64,000 nucleotides of DNA from the NCBI GenBank assembly GCA_015183035.1, contig JACZZP010000011.1, forward strand, positions 930,001 to 994,000, written 5' to 3'. This DNA is from Meloidogyne chitwoodi (Eukaryota; Nematoda; Chromadorea; Rhabditida; Meloidogynidae). Every line of letters starts with the position of its first letter. The stretch's first letter is position 1. Made by a program: the position numbers and the translations under genes. This document shows positions 26,135-36,398 of this stretch, in pieces. Below the pieces are notes generated by a model. It was not told the DNA's origin. It saw only the letters and a program-made list of their open reading frames with translations, and did not search any database.

Positions 26135-26581
26135 GTAACAACCGTATTTGGTTACTGAAAAACCTAACCATGCACATTCCTGGTTTAAATACAAATTTAC
26201 AGAGTATAAAAAATTAATTAAAAGATTTATATATAAAAATATTTTTTTAATTTGATAGAAATTTAAATTTTTCTAAAGGTTAAATAGGTTATACACACCT
26301 ATAAGAAAGTATTTTTATATAAAAGGTGCCTTTTTTAGAATAATTCAAAGGTATAAACCAACAAAACTAAATTTGATTTTTTCGTTTCGTTTTCGTTTCG
26401 TTTACGAAAAGTTTAACATATTTTCGTTTTTTTCGTTTCGAAAAAATAATTTTATTTTTTTCGTTTTCGTTTTCGTTTCGTGAATAATTTTTTTTTTCGC
26501 ACACCTCTGGTTCGAGTTAACTAAAAAGTTAAAGGCAAACCAATTCTTTATAACAAAATTCACTGTATCTACATATTTATA

Positions 26582-26902
26582 TTAAAACTTAATATTTTTG
26601 TGAATTAAGTGACCATTTGTTTCAAATTTAGTTGAGATAATATTATTCCTATGTTTGGAATCATATATTTTTATTAGACTCATGACTCCTAAACTGGAGA
26701 AAAACCAAATTATCAATTTTTTAAATAAAAATATACCATTACTATTAGAAGTTTTTGAAGGTTGTTGTTGAGTTGGATGATATTGTGGTGGTATTAAATT
26801 ATTATTTTGATTACCAAACATAACTAAATCCATTGCCATTAAAGGTTGTGGAGGAGGAGGAGAAACATAATTAAAATTATTAGGATATCCACTACCATAC
26901 AT
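26582..26902 (-). CDS. small Pro/Gln/Asn-rich protein
   Basis: ATG at 26902 opens a low-complexity, Pro/Gln/Asn-rich N-terminus (YVSPPPPQPLMAMDLVMFG, then IPPQYHPTQQQPSK). A GTATAT donor at about 26738 and a CTCCAG acceptor at about 26696 define a possible 43-nt intron. If spliced, the frame ends almost at once (SNSNV-stop); if retained, the frame runs on to 106 residues with a short hydrophobic stretch. No family recognised. No signal peptide. The biased composition and clean start suggest a real gene. Confidence 0.45.
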   Translation of the reverse strand: MYGSGYPNNFNYVSPPPPQPLMAMDLVMFGNQNNNLIPPQYHPTQQQPSKTSNSNGIFLFKKLIIWFFSSLGVMSLIKIYDSKHRNNIISTKFETNGHLIHKNIKF

Positions 26903-27299
26903 TTAATTAAATTAATTTTTTTAACTATAATATTATAATTAAATACATTTATTTAATATAAAGTTAATAATTAAATAAAAAATAAAAATATATTTATCAA
27001 AAAATATAAAATAATAATATGTATTTATCTATCTATATTTTATTTTTTTAATTAAAATTAAAAAAATAAATTTATGAATTAATGAGTAATTTTTTAAATG
27101 AAAATCGCTAAAAAATTAAAAAAAAACATTTTTTATTAAATAAAAACATTTATAATTTTGCTATTTTATAAAATGATTAATAATGTCCTTTTTTTAAAAA
27201 ATAACAACATTTTAAAAAATATTTAAAATATTATTTTATAATATTATATACATAATGTTCTTTTTCAAGAAAATTAAATAATTTTATTCTAATATTAAA
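26903..27299. other. gene-free AT-rich spacer
   Basis: Short AT-rich spacer between a start on the minus strand and the 3' end of Srd copy 2. Nothing else seen. Confidence 0.4.
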
Positions 27300-29201
27300 T
27301 TATAAAATAGGTACAATTTTATTTAAATTACTAAAAACAAAAGTTCTATAGGGTTTATTTGTTAAAATACAAATAATTGGATTAAATAATGGTATTTGAT
27401 GAAGAAAAATACTTAAAATAAATTGTAAATTAAATTCAATTGTATTTATTTCAAATGCTTTGTTACAATCAGTATAAAACGAAGAAGTACTAATAAAACT
27501 AAACATAGCCATTACAATAAAACTCATAAATGGAATAATTGCCTTAATTAATTTTTTATTATTATTTTATCAAAATTATTATTTTAATAATTTTAATTTA
27601 AAGAGGGAAATTTTTTAATATTGTTAGACATTTATATAAAAAAATTTAATTTTTAATATTTTTAAACGTTCGTATGAAAGATTTATTTTTTTTAATGACA
27701 CATATTTAATTTCTAAAAATTGTGATCTCTTAAACAAAAAATGTTTTTATAATTTGTTTTGTTTTTCATATTTTATGTTTTTCATTAAATTCCCTATTAA
27801 AATATCCACTTAATTTTAATTTAAAAGTACCAAAATAATTAAATTTTTTGTAAGTTGTTTAACATAATTTTTTAATTGAGAATCAGGAAAAGCATGAGTA
27901 TTAACATATTTAACCATTTTAGTTCCAGTAATAATTATCATACAAAATGGAATTATTGTGAAAATTGTAGGTATTATTGAAACAAATAATTTATGTAAAA
28001 TAATTGTCTGTAAATAAAAAAATTATTTTTATAATTTTATTTTTTAAATAATGTAAGGGAGGGAGATCGCTGTTAGCAGTTAAAACGCTTAGGCGGGGGT
28101 TTAAGATCTATAAAAAGAGAAAGTAAAAGCAGCGCACCGGTAGCTCAGTCGGACAGAGCACCTAAGATGGTGAGCGAAAGCGCCTAGCGATAACCGAAGG
28201 AGGTTGCAGGATCGACGCCTAGTCAGAAATAATTAATATTTATTATTTATTATTTTAATAAATGAAAAGAAGTTGTTATTGAAGAGTATTAGAGAGAAAT
28301 CAAGAAGAAATAATATTGATTATTAAAGTCCACAAAAATAAAGAACGAATAATAATATTTTTATTGGTTAAAACAAAAAAAGCATAAAAAGGAACATTAC
28401 GAAGAGAATAAGGAAATGGGAATTAATATTTTTAGATAGGGTCAAAATTCTAAAGAGGGAGAGAAATCAGACGAAAATAGTTATATTTTCTCTTATCTTT
28501 TCAAAACAATATTACAGCCTGCCCGGGGTTAAACTTTTACATTTCTTTCTATAACATACTTTTTTATAAGGATCATATAATTGAAATAATATTATCAAAC
28601 TATTATTATTTAAATATTGTTGATTATCTACAATATTAAAATCATCATATGGTATATTATATAAAACAAAAATTGAATACAAAAAAACAATAAAAAAAGC
28701 AATAACCATCATTAATGTATAACGAATTAATCCAATTGTTAAATTACTAATAAATTAATTAATTTATTTAAAATAATAAAATAAACTAAACTAATTTATT
28801 AATAAAAATCTATAAATAAATTGTACAGCTAAACCATAAATATTTAATAAATAAATTAATTGCGAAATTAAGCAATGTATGTAAAAATATATTTTATCAT
28901 TCCTTAAAATATAAATTAAGCCTGTTGGTATTGTATAATATAAACTTCCATTATTATAAATAAAAACCTTAAAAGTTTAAAATTTAAAAAATATTTAATA
29001 TTTTACTGATTGTCCAAAAATTGCAATAATTATAAAACTAATATCTAAAAAACAATTTTGAATAAGAATACGACTATGATGAAACATTTCTTTAGGTGTT
29101 TTAAATAAAATAAGCCAAATTAAAAATAAATTTAAAAATAATCCAAAAATAATACAAATCCAATAATCAAATTGTGAAAGTATTTCAAATAATAATGTCA
29201 T
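27300..29201 (-). CDS. Srd-type serpentine chemoreceptor, copy 2
   Basis: Inverted duplicate of the gene at 5698-7086, with the same exon structure and nearly the same protein. Exon 1 runs from ATG 29201 (QFDYWICIIFGLFLNLFLIW, then KTPKEMFHHSRILIQNCFLD). Further exons carry INYNLTIGLIRYTLMMVIAF after TM3, TKMVKYVNTHAFPDSQLKN before TM6, and FNPIICILTNKPYRTFVFSN at the TM7 end, stop at 27300. It differs from copy 1 by a 500-bp insertion (28051-28550) just inside the donor of intron 3, which leaves the GTATGTTAT donor and the TTTACAG acceptor intact. Homology extends upstream through the promoter (GATGACGAGGACCGAATGA word near 29268). Copy 1's upstream hAT MITE is absent here. Presumed sensory-neuron receptor. 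Confidence 0.8.
28051..28550 (+). mobile_element. 500-bp insertion with tRNA-like (SINE-type) promoter
   Basis: The borders are fixed by comparison with Srd copy 1, whose intron reads straight through. Filled-site flanks end AAATA and restart ATAACATAC, giving a possible 3-bp duplication ATA. Inside, TAGCTCAGTCGGACAGAGCA (28141-28160) is a near-perfect polymerase III A box / D arm and GGATCGACGCC (28209-28219) a good B box, so this looks like a tRNA-derived SINE head followed by an AT-rich body. It is GC-richer than its surroundings. No obvious poly(A) or simple-repeat tail. Confidence 0.6.
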
Positions 29202-30124
29202 ACTATTTAATTTATATTAAATTAAAAAAATATATATCCTTTAACATATAACATATCTACTAAAATTGATGACGAGGACCGAATGAATAATCAAATGAAA
29301 GTTCAATTCTGCGCATTGAGATAATTGAAATAATTTTAAAAAATTAAAAACAAATGATAAACCAAAAAACTTAACCCAAAATCGTTTCAACGCTCCCCGA
29401 CATAAATAAAATAATTGCCATAAATTTTTATTAAATTAATAAATTTAATTTAAATTAATAAATTTAATAAAAAGGACAAATTAATTTACTAAAATTTATT
29501 TAAAATGTGATATAATATAATATTAAATAAATGTTTTATTATATTTAAAAAATATTATGAATAAATTGCCTATTTTATTAATAAATAATTATTAGTTGAC
29601 ATTTAAAAATTTTATTTAAATAAATAAGAAAATTAATTATTTAAAAAAATAAACAGATGTTACAACTAGTATGTATATCATTTTATTATATTTAATTTTA
29701 TTAAAAAATAATATTTAATGTACTTTATAAGTTAAACAAAATAAAAAAGTATTTCTTATTAAAAAATACGTCAACCATAATTTTTCACATTTTTGAAATA
29801 TTATTTTTATATAATATTTCTGAATATTTTTTATTATTTGCATTATCTCAAAAGTTATAGATTAACACTAATCATTTAAATATATTATATTTTATTATTA
29901 TTTTATTTAAATAATTTATCAGAGTAAATAATAAATATGAATTTATAATAAATAAATCAACGATTAAGAAAAGCTTAATTTATTTATTAGAATGTTAACA
30001 TTTTAACAGATTATCACTATTTTTATTTTCTATATAAATTTATAAAATTTTAAAATATAAAAAAGTTAATTAATAAATTAAAATTATTAATTTTTATCAT
30101 ACTATATTATTTATTAATTAAATA
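29202..30124. other. intergenic region, part of the inverted duplication
   Basis: The part from about 29202 to 29730 is alignable in inverted orientation with about 5000-5700 (shared words AAAATTGATGACGAGGACCG and TTAGTTGACATTTAAAAATT). The rest is AT-rich and featureless. Confidence 0.6.
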
Positions 30125-30756
30125 TTAATATATTATTTTATTTTTTCCTTTTTTATTTTTACCAAATAATTGTATATCTTGATTAGTATTAACACCACAA
30201 ATAAATTTATGGTTATTTGCATCTTCTCTTAAACAATTTCCACTGCAATATAAAACTTCTTTTCCAATTTTATTACAATCATTACATCTAATTTTTGCTT
30301 TTTCTCCACATTTAATACAATTACCTTTATTAATTTTAAATAAATAATTTTTTAATAAATATACCTTTAATATTTTCTTCAATCATTAATTTTTCTTCTT
30401 CTTCCTCATCATCTATTTTTTCTTTGTCTTAATTAATATTTTTACAATTATATTTATGTCCTTTAAACCAATCCTCTTTCTGACATTTTTTATTACAATA
30501 ATATACTTTATGACAATTTTTACATAATTTAGAAGCATAGTAATTTCTACAATTGTTGCATATACCTAAAAATTTATTTTAAAATTTTTAAAATTAAATT
30601 TATTATATTTAATTGTTTTTATTTAAAAAATAAATTTAATATTTTAGATTTATATAATTGATTTATTTAAAATTTTTATATTAAAATACCACATTCAACA
30701 AAATATTGGAATATTAATAAAATAATTAATGATAAAAATATTAAATAATATTTCAT
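30125..30756 (-). CDS. predicted secreted MYND zinc-finger protein, with in-frame stop between two fingers
   Basis: Exon 1 starts at ATG 30756 with a convincing signal peptide (MKYYLIFLSLIILLIFQYFV). A GTATTT donor and TTTTAG acceptor join it in frame to a MYND finger: CNNC, LCKNC, VYYCNKKCQKEDW, HKYNC. The frame then meets TAA at 30431-30429 after KNIN. Beyond it the same frame continues as an acidic linker (DDEEEEEKLMIEENIK), then after a short intron a second MYND finger (CIKCGEKAKIRCNDC, VLYCSGNCLREDANNHKFIC) to 30125. Either a short one-finger secreted protein is made, or this is a two-finger gene broken by a stop. MYND fingers mediate protein binding; a secreted one is unusual. An 18-nt intron that would remove the stop is too short to credit. 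Confidence 0.6.
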
Positions 30757-31142
30757 TATTATTTATTAAAAATTAATTTTTTTTTAATAAAATAAAATTT
30801 TTGTCTTTAAAAATAATTTTTTATATTAAAATAAATTTGTATATTATTTATAAAAGTCTAAAACATGACAATGAATATTATAAAGACATAAAATGCCTTT
30901 AAATTATTTAAAAAGTACATAATAATAATAAAAAGTACATTTTATAAGTGCAAAAAAATTTCACAATAATTTTTATAAAATAAAAAATAAAATATTTCGT
31001 AATATTTTTAAATATAATGAGTGATGATGAAAATAATATTTATTATCTATTCTTGTTAATAAGTGAAGATTTATATGTATAATATTTATTTTTCTCCAAG
31101 ATAATCAAAATAATGAAAAACTTAATTAGAATTACAAAAACA
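30757..31142. other. gene-free AT-rich spacer
   Basis: Upstream flank of the MYND gene. AT-rich, nothing else supportable. Confidence 0.4.
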
Positions 31143-31455
31143 AGTTTTGGCACTTGGAAAGAAAGGGATAAAATAATTAAAATTAATTAATAATAAAGTG
31201 AAAATATATTAATTTTAAAAGTGACCAAAGATTAATAATCAAAGAACATAAATTTGGGATAACATTCTCAAATATATTTATAGATCAGGTGGATATCAAC
31301 CTTTTATGGATTATAATGAAGGGATAAAAACCAGTAAAAGGACAAATATTTAGGTAATAATATGTCTCATTTGACGGACAATTCTGAATTTTAGTCACTT
31401 TATTATTAATTAAGTTTGATTATTTTATCCCTTTCTTTCCAAATGCTGCCAAAAG
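31143..31455. repeat. inverted-repeat element (about 313 bp)
   Basis: About 58-bp arms: TTTTGGCACTTGGAAAGAAA at 31144-31163 pairs with CTTTCTTTCCAAATGCTGCC and flanks at 31431-31450, and the inner ends TAATAATAAAGTG / CACTTTATTATTA are exact reverse complements (31188-31200 and 31396-31408). MITE-like; no certain target duplication. Confidence 0.6.
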
Positions 31456-32011
31456 ACATATTACAGTGTAACGCCAAAAATGCAAGAGAATGAAAGAAAA
31501 GAGCGAATTCTCTTTGCGGACAGGTAGGACATCAACTGGTTATTTCCATAAATATGTAACTTATTTACAAAAATATTTTTATTCAATTTATATTTAAATT
31601 CAATAAAAAAAGGCCTGTAAGTTGTATATTTTAAATTAAACGAACTTTTATTTATTTAAAAAGTTAGTGACAATCAATATTAATGACAAGAAAATAATGA
31701 AGTCTTTGTATAAAAACGGAAAATTTGTTTTTAGAACACGATTCCGTCTCAACAATTTATGTCTTTCGTCAACAAAAGTTAAATGATAACAAAAATATCT
31801 ACCGGTCTCGATTCTGAGTGGCGATAAAATCCTTTGAAAATCGAAAAACCATAGGAGGGACCAATTAGGTGATTATCGAGGCACTTTGGGATGAAAACTC
31901 TAGATCTTCTTGATATATTACTTTATTATATTCATTTAAAGCTTTTTAAATATTAAAATATAAATTTATTATTTTAAATTGTTATATTTTTATGTTAATA
32001 AAAAACAATTT
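31456..32011. other. gene-free spacer, less AT-rich
   Basis: Contains somewhat GC-richer unique-looking sequence (31440-31560 and 31720-31910) but no frame, tRNA or repeat pairing I can support. Confidence 0.35.
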
Positions 32012-35000
32012 TTAAATTACACTCCAATGTTTCTTTGATTCATAAATATCAGTATAAAGTAAATGAATAGCTACATTACTTCTTTCTATCTTTTTGTTCT
32101 AAAATTAAAATAAAATATAATTATTTTATAAATAATCATAATTTTATTTTTTTATTTACCTTAAGATATTTTCCTTTTATTTTTTTGGTAAATTTTAAAA
32201 AATAATTTTTTAAAATATTCTTTTCTTTTTTATTTAAATTTATAATTGAAGAATCAATTTCAGGTAAATATAATCCTCCAAGCCATTGTTTGCACCAATT
32301 TTGTTCCCTTTAAAAATAATTTATAAATTAATATTTTATTTAAAATTATACCAAAAATGTTTAAATTTTTTGCTAGCAATTAATCTTTTTTCACATTTTC
32401 CTATTTTAATTTTATTTGTGGCAATATGTACATATTCTAATTTTGAATATTCTTCTAATGATAAAATTAATTCAACTCTAATTCTGTTCATTACAAATGA
32501 ACAAAAATCTTCGCCAATATTTTGATCTATTGCAAGGCAAATAATTGTAACAAAATGTTTATACTGAACAAATATAAATTTATTATAAAATATTTTTTAA
32601 TTAGAATGTTAGTAAATTAATAATAATATAAACAAAATAAATATTAAAACATTTTATCTAAATTTATTTTTAAAATAATAAAACCCTTCTATAAAGTAAA
32701 TATTAGATTTTCTAGTAATAGAAGGATTACCTTTTTTAAATAAAATTTATTTCAATAAATGATTAACAACATTTATTAATTTATAGTTATTAAATAGGTT
32801 ATTTATTTTAAATAATCATTTTATATTTTATAAATTACTTGCCTTATTAACAAAATTAACTCCATTAATCCAATGTTCCCAAGCTTCTTTAAAATTAGAA
32901 ATTTGTCTCATTTGATTAATTCCTTTTAGACCTAATATAAAAATATTAAAAATAATATAATATAATTTAAATTAAAACCTTCAATCATTGTTTTTTTAAT
33001 AATTTTCATAGTAGAATAATTAACATTAAATGCTGATGATTGTTGTGGATATGCTGGTGTAATTATTGGCATTATTAATTTTGAATGTTTTTCTAATCTT
33101 TCAATATTTTCAATATTTTTATTTTCTTTTAATAATTTTAAAATATGATTTTTATTTTTCTCTTCTTTGTCTACCCAATCATTTTCAATTCCTTGTTTAT
33201 TTATAAAAGTTTGATTTTTGGAAAATAATTCAGAATTAATATTCCAACTATGAATTAAATTATTTTCTATTTTATCAAGTAAAACAGGTCTCGGCCAATT
33301 CCTAAAAATTAAATTAAATTTTATTAAATAAAAATAGCCTTATATATAATTTTTTATTAAAAAAAAAGTTGGAGGAAATTGTACAAAAAATATAAAATTC
33401 AAATTAATCCTCTAACCATGTCAAAAATGTAACAAAAAATCGCTGTAGCAATGTTAAAATTGATATATTTGGATATAATAAAAATACTTTTGTTAACATA
33501 ATTAACATTGAAGTACCATTAAAAAATCCAAATTGATTTCCATAAATAGAATTATCTTAAATTTATTTTATAATTTATTTATTAAAAATATATAAATACT
33601 TTTTGCCCAAATTTTCAGTGAAATTAATGCCAAATTAAAATTTTTTAATTTTTTTTCTTCTTTTGATAATAAATCAAAAATAATTAAATTTGATTTATAA
33701 CCAGATAAAGGATATATTTTTCCTAAAGAACTATTTTTTACATTATTTAATGCTTGATTCATCCAATCTTTATTATTATTAATCTTTTCAGGAATTTGTA
33801 CAAAACTAATGTCAATATCAATTCCATAAAATTCAAATTTTAAAAGGAGAACTCTTGTTTCAATAAATCTTTTTAAGTTTGTAACTTTATTCTAAAAAAA
33901 TAAATAAATTTTATGAATAAAAGTTTACTTTAATGCAACATTATTAAAAAAATAAATTAAAAAAATAAAATTAATAATTAAGTTTTTAGATTAAATTTTA
34001 TAAAACTTTAATAAAAATAAATTTAAAAATTAAAGTACTATATTAAAAAGTCAACTTTCAAAAATGTCTATTTTTTTTATTAATTTCAGTAATTAATATT
34101 AAATTTAGTGATCAAAAGTAGAGTTACACGAGACTGAGAGTCTCGCCGAGACCGGACCGAGAGTCTCGCCCATTTTCCAATCTCGGTCTCGGTTTTACCA
34201 GGTCTCGGTCTCGGTACCGAGACCGAGAATCTCGACGCTCAGTCTCGCCGAGACCGAGACCAAATATACACCCCTAAAGATTGACTTTTTTTATTATTAT
34301 TGCAGCGAAATGTTTAAATTTTCACTATTGGCAAATCGTTTTTCATTAACTCTTTTTCTCTATACACATACACTCATCACTCTTTAACTATAGCATTAAT
34401 AAATTTAACTTCTTTAACCCTCCTGGGGCCTATTCCAATTGTCCGCAGATTCTGCATTCTGTGCACAGAACACAGATTCTGCGGAAAATCTATTCCAATT
34501 AATTTCTGAGTACACAGAATCTGTGGATTATTGGAATAGGAATTCTGTGGTTCTGTGGTCTGTGCACAGAACCACTTCCGCAGAATCTGCGGACAATTGG
34601 AATAGACCTCTGTAGGAGAGAAGAGAATATGGAAAGAAGATTTATCTAGATTTTAATTTTTCTAGTAATTCAAGCGTGGTTTAGTTGTTAAAATGATAGA
34701 CTATAACTCTAAACTGGATGGAGGTTCGATTCCTTTATAATGTACAGATATTAGTAACTAATTAATTAAATTAAATTTTCGACTTCGGCGCAAAAAGTGG
34801 TGAATTTTTGGCAACTAGAGTGCAATAACCTTTTAAAATTTTCGCCTGCGGCGCGAATTAGCCTTAATCTTTATAAGTTCACGAAAATCCGATCCGATAC
34901 ACGCATCAACCCAGGACATCCCTGATATAAATGAACTTGCAATAAAAGACAAAAAAAATTAATTTTTTAATTATTTTTATTCATAGTATAAGCTTTTTAA

Positions 35001-36087
35001 CGAGTGGTAAACCAGAATTTTCAATAACCGCTTACGGTATATTTGTTCTAACAATCCGTTAACCGGAGGGACAGATTATTAACCGGTCTTGATATACCCT
35101 AAATATAAAGGAGAAGATTTAAAGATACATATTTAATAAAATTGATATAATATTTTGAAAATTAATAGATAATAATGTAGATTTTAATATTTTTGAAAGT
35201 CTCGGTTAGTCTCGGGTCTCGGTATCGGTCTCGGGCCAAAATTTGGGTATCGGTCTCGATCTCGGTTTTGTCAGTCTCGGTCAATCTCGGTATCGGTTTT
35301 TCCCAAAAGTCTCGGTCTCGTGTAACTCTAATCAAAAGTAAGGCAAAAATAAGCTTATAAACAATACTTGCCCCAGCTTTAAGTTATAGAAGTCTAAAAA
35401 GGTTGTTTAAGGTTTAGCTACAGTTTGAACGGTAATCTTTTGTTTTGTTAACAATTTTTGTTAATTATTTTGATTAAAAAATTAAATATTTAAATAATAT
35501 TATATAACTCTCTGTACCTTTAAACATAGCTTACAAAAAAATGATATATCAGGACATTCTTCTTTTATTCGATTTATACATTTTGAATCTTTTGAACCAA
35601 AAAATTGTGTAGCTCTACTAATTAATTTTTGTGTTCCATCTTTATTAAAATATTTATTTCCTGTAAATTCATCAAAAATAAAATCAGTATTTTCTGTTAC
35701 TACATAAATAAAATCAATATCTGAATTTATTGTATTTACTCCAAGCATTAAAGATCCACCAATTAAAAGTTCATAATCAGAATTAAATATTTTCGCCCAT
35801 TTATTTAAAATATTTTTTATTTTTTTTATTATTTCTCCTAATATTTTTTCATTTTTTATATTTTTATTATTTATTTCAAATATTGTATTATTATAATCAT
35901 TTTCTTTATCTTCAGAAAATGTTAGCATTTGAATAAATTCTGGATTTAAATATTTTGCTGGGCCATATTCTTCAATATTTATATTATCTAAATAATTTAT
36001 TTTATTTTTTAGTACTTTGGGATTCTCTAACTTAAACATTAACAAAAGTAACTCAAAATAACTTGACAATGAATCTTGTTTATACAT
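32012..36087 (-). CDS. diverged poly(A)-polymerase-like nucleotidyltransferase
   Basis: Family X-type nucleotidyltransferase that would add adenosines to RNA 3' ends. Exon 1 (36087-35514) has the catalytic signature LLIGGSLMLGVNTINSDIDF, with the GS pair and DxD metal ligands. Exon 2 (33891-33600) has LKFEFYGIDIDISFVQIP, supplying the third carboxylate, and IWAK. Following exons give NSIYGNQFGFFNGTSMLI, WNWPRPVLL, and the canonical-PAP hallmark LIMPIITPAYPQQSSAFNV, then an RNA-binding-type C-terminal region (YKHFVTIICLAIDQN) ending KKHWSVI-TAA. Sequence is well diverged from canonical PAP but all catalytic residues persist. Start is uncertain: ATG 36087 is the first in this frame, while an upstream ATG (MFFFVLLFGN) could splice in as a short hydrophobic leader. 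Intron 1 (33892-35513) holds a 1.2-kb hAT element. Confidence 0.8.
34426..34609. repeat. nested inverted-repeat element (about 184 bp)
   Basis: The arms GGCCTATTCCAATTGTCCGC and GCGGACAATTGGAATAGACC are reverse complements with one mismatch. The interior contains further CTATTCCAATT / TTATTGGAATAGG pairs and TCTGTGCACAGAA palindromes. It is nested in the hAT-like element. Flanking duplication is unclear. Confidence 0.75.
34672..34740 (+). other. tRNA-like segment (degenerate tRNA or SINE head)
   Basis: GGTTCGATTCC at 34723-34733 is a consensus polymerase III B box inside a pairable T arm, and TGGTTTAGTTGTTAAAATG at 34678 resembles an A box. An anticodon-like arm TAGA-CTATAAC-TCTA is present, but I cannot pair the acceptor stem, so a functional tRNA is unlikely. 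Confidence 0.35.
34774..34860 (+). repeat. shared GCCTGCGGCGC module, copy 2
   Basis: Same arrangement as 25704-25790: a degenerate GACTTCGGCGC, then GTGGTGAATTTTTGGCAACT, CAATAAC, AAAATTTTCGCCTGCGGCGC. Same strand as copy 1, in an element with unrelated termini. Confidence 0.8.
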
Positions 36088-36398
36088 TTCCAAAGAGTAA
36101 AACAAAAAAAAACATAAACAAACAATAATTAATCAAAACATTTCTTAAAACAAAAACACCAACATTACTAAAACAAAAACAATTGTCTAAAACATTATCG
36201 AAAAGCAAAAACTTTATTAAAACATAAACTATAAAATAATTAAAACATTTACAAAACAATAAAATTACATATTATTATTTAAAAACTTTATCAAGTTTTA
36301 AGTTTAAGTTTTATTTATATTTTAAAATTTTAAGTTTAAGCCTAGACAGAGGGGAAACTCTTCCCAATTACATACTAGAATATTTAAATTATAATTAA

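Larger units (their letters stand above)
25426..26509. mobile_element. non-autonomous hAT element (1084 bp)
   Basis: Perfect terminal inverted repeats CAGAGGTGTGCG / CGCACACCTCTG are flanked by a perfect 8-bp target duplication GTTCGAGT (25418-25425 and 26510-26517). These are the diagnostic termini of the hAT superfamily. Subterminal regions are arrays of TTTCGTTTCG-type repeats on both sides, in matching orientation. No transposase frame remains. The interior holds a shared 85-bp module (25704-25790) and a second complete hAT MITE (25844-26134). Confidence 0.9.
34119..35330. mobile_element. non-autonomous hAT-like element (1212 bp) in an intron
   Basis: Perfect 16-bp ends TAGAGTTACACGAGAC / GTCTCGTGTAACTCTA are flanked by a perfect 8-bp duplication ATCAAAAG (34111-34118 and 35331-35338). 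TAGAG termini plus 8-bp duplication fit hAT. Both subterminal regions are arrays of GTCTCGGTCTCGG units. No transposase. It lies in intron 1 of the PAP-like gene and contains a nested inverted repeat (34426-34609), a tRNA-like segment (34672-34740) and the shared module (34774-34860). Confidence 0.9.

Noticed and set aside
34672..34740. Functional tRNA gene with an ATA anticodon
   Set aside because: T arm and B box are good, but the acceptor stem does not pair and the D arm is weak; kept only as a tRNA-like segment.
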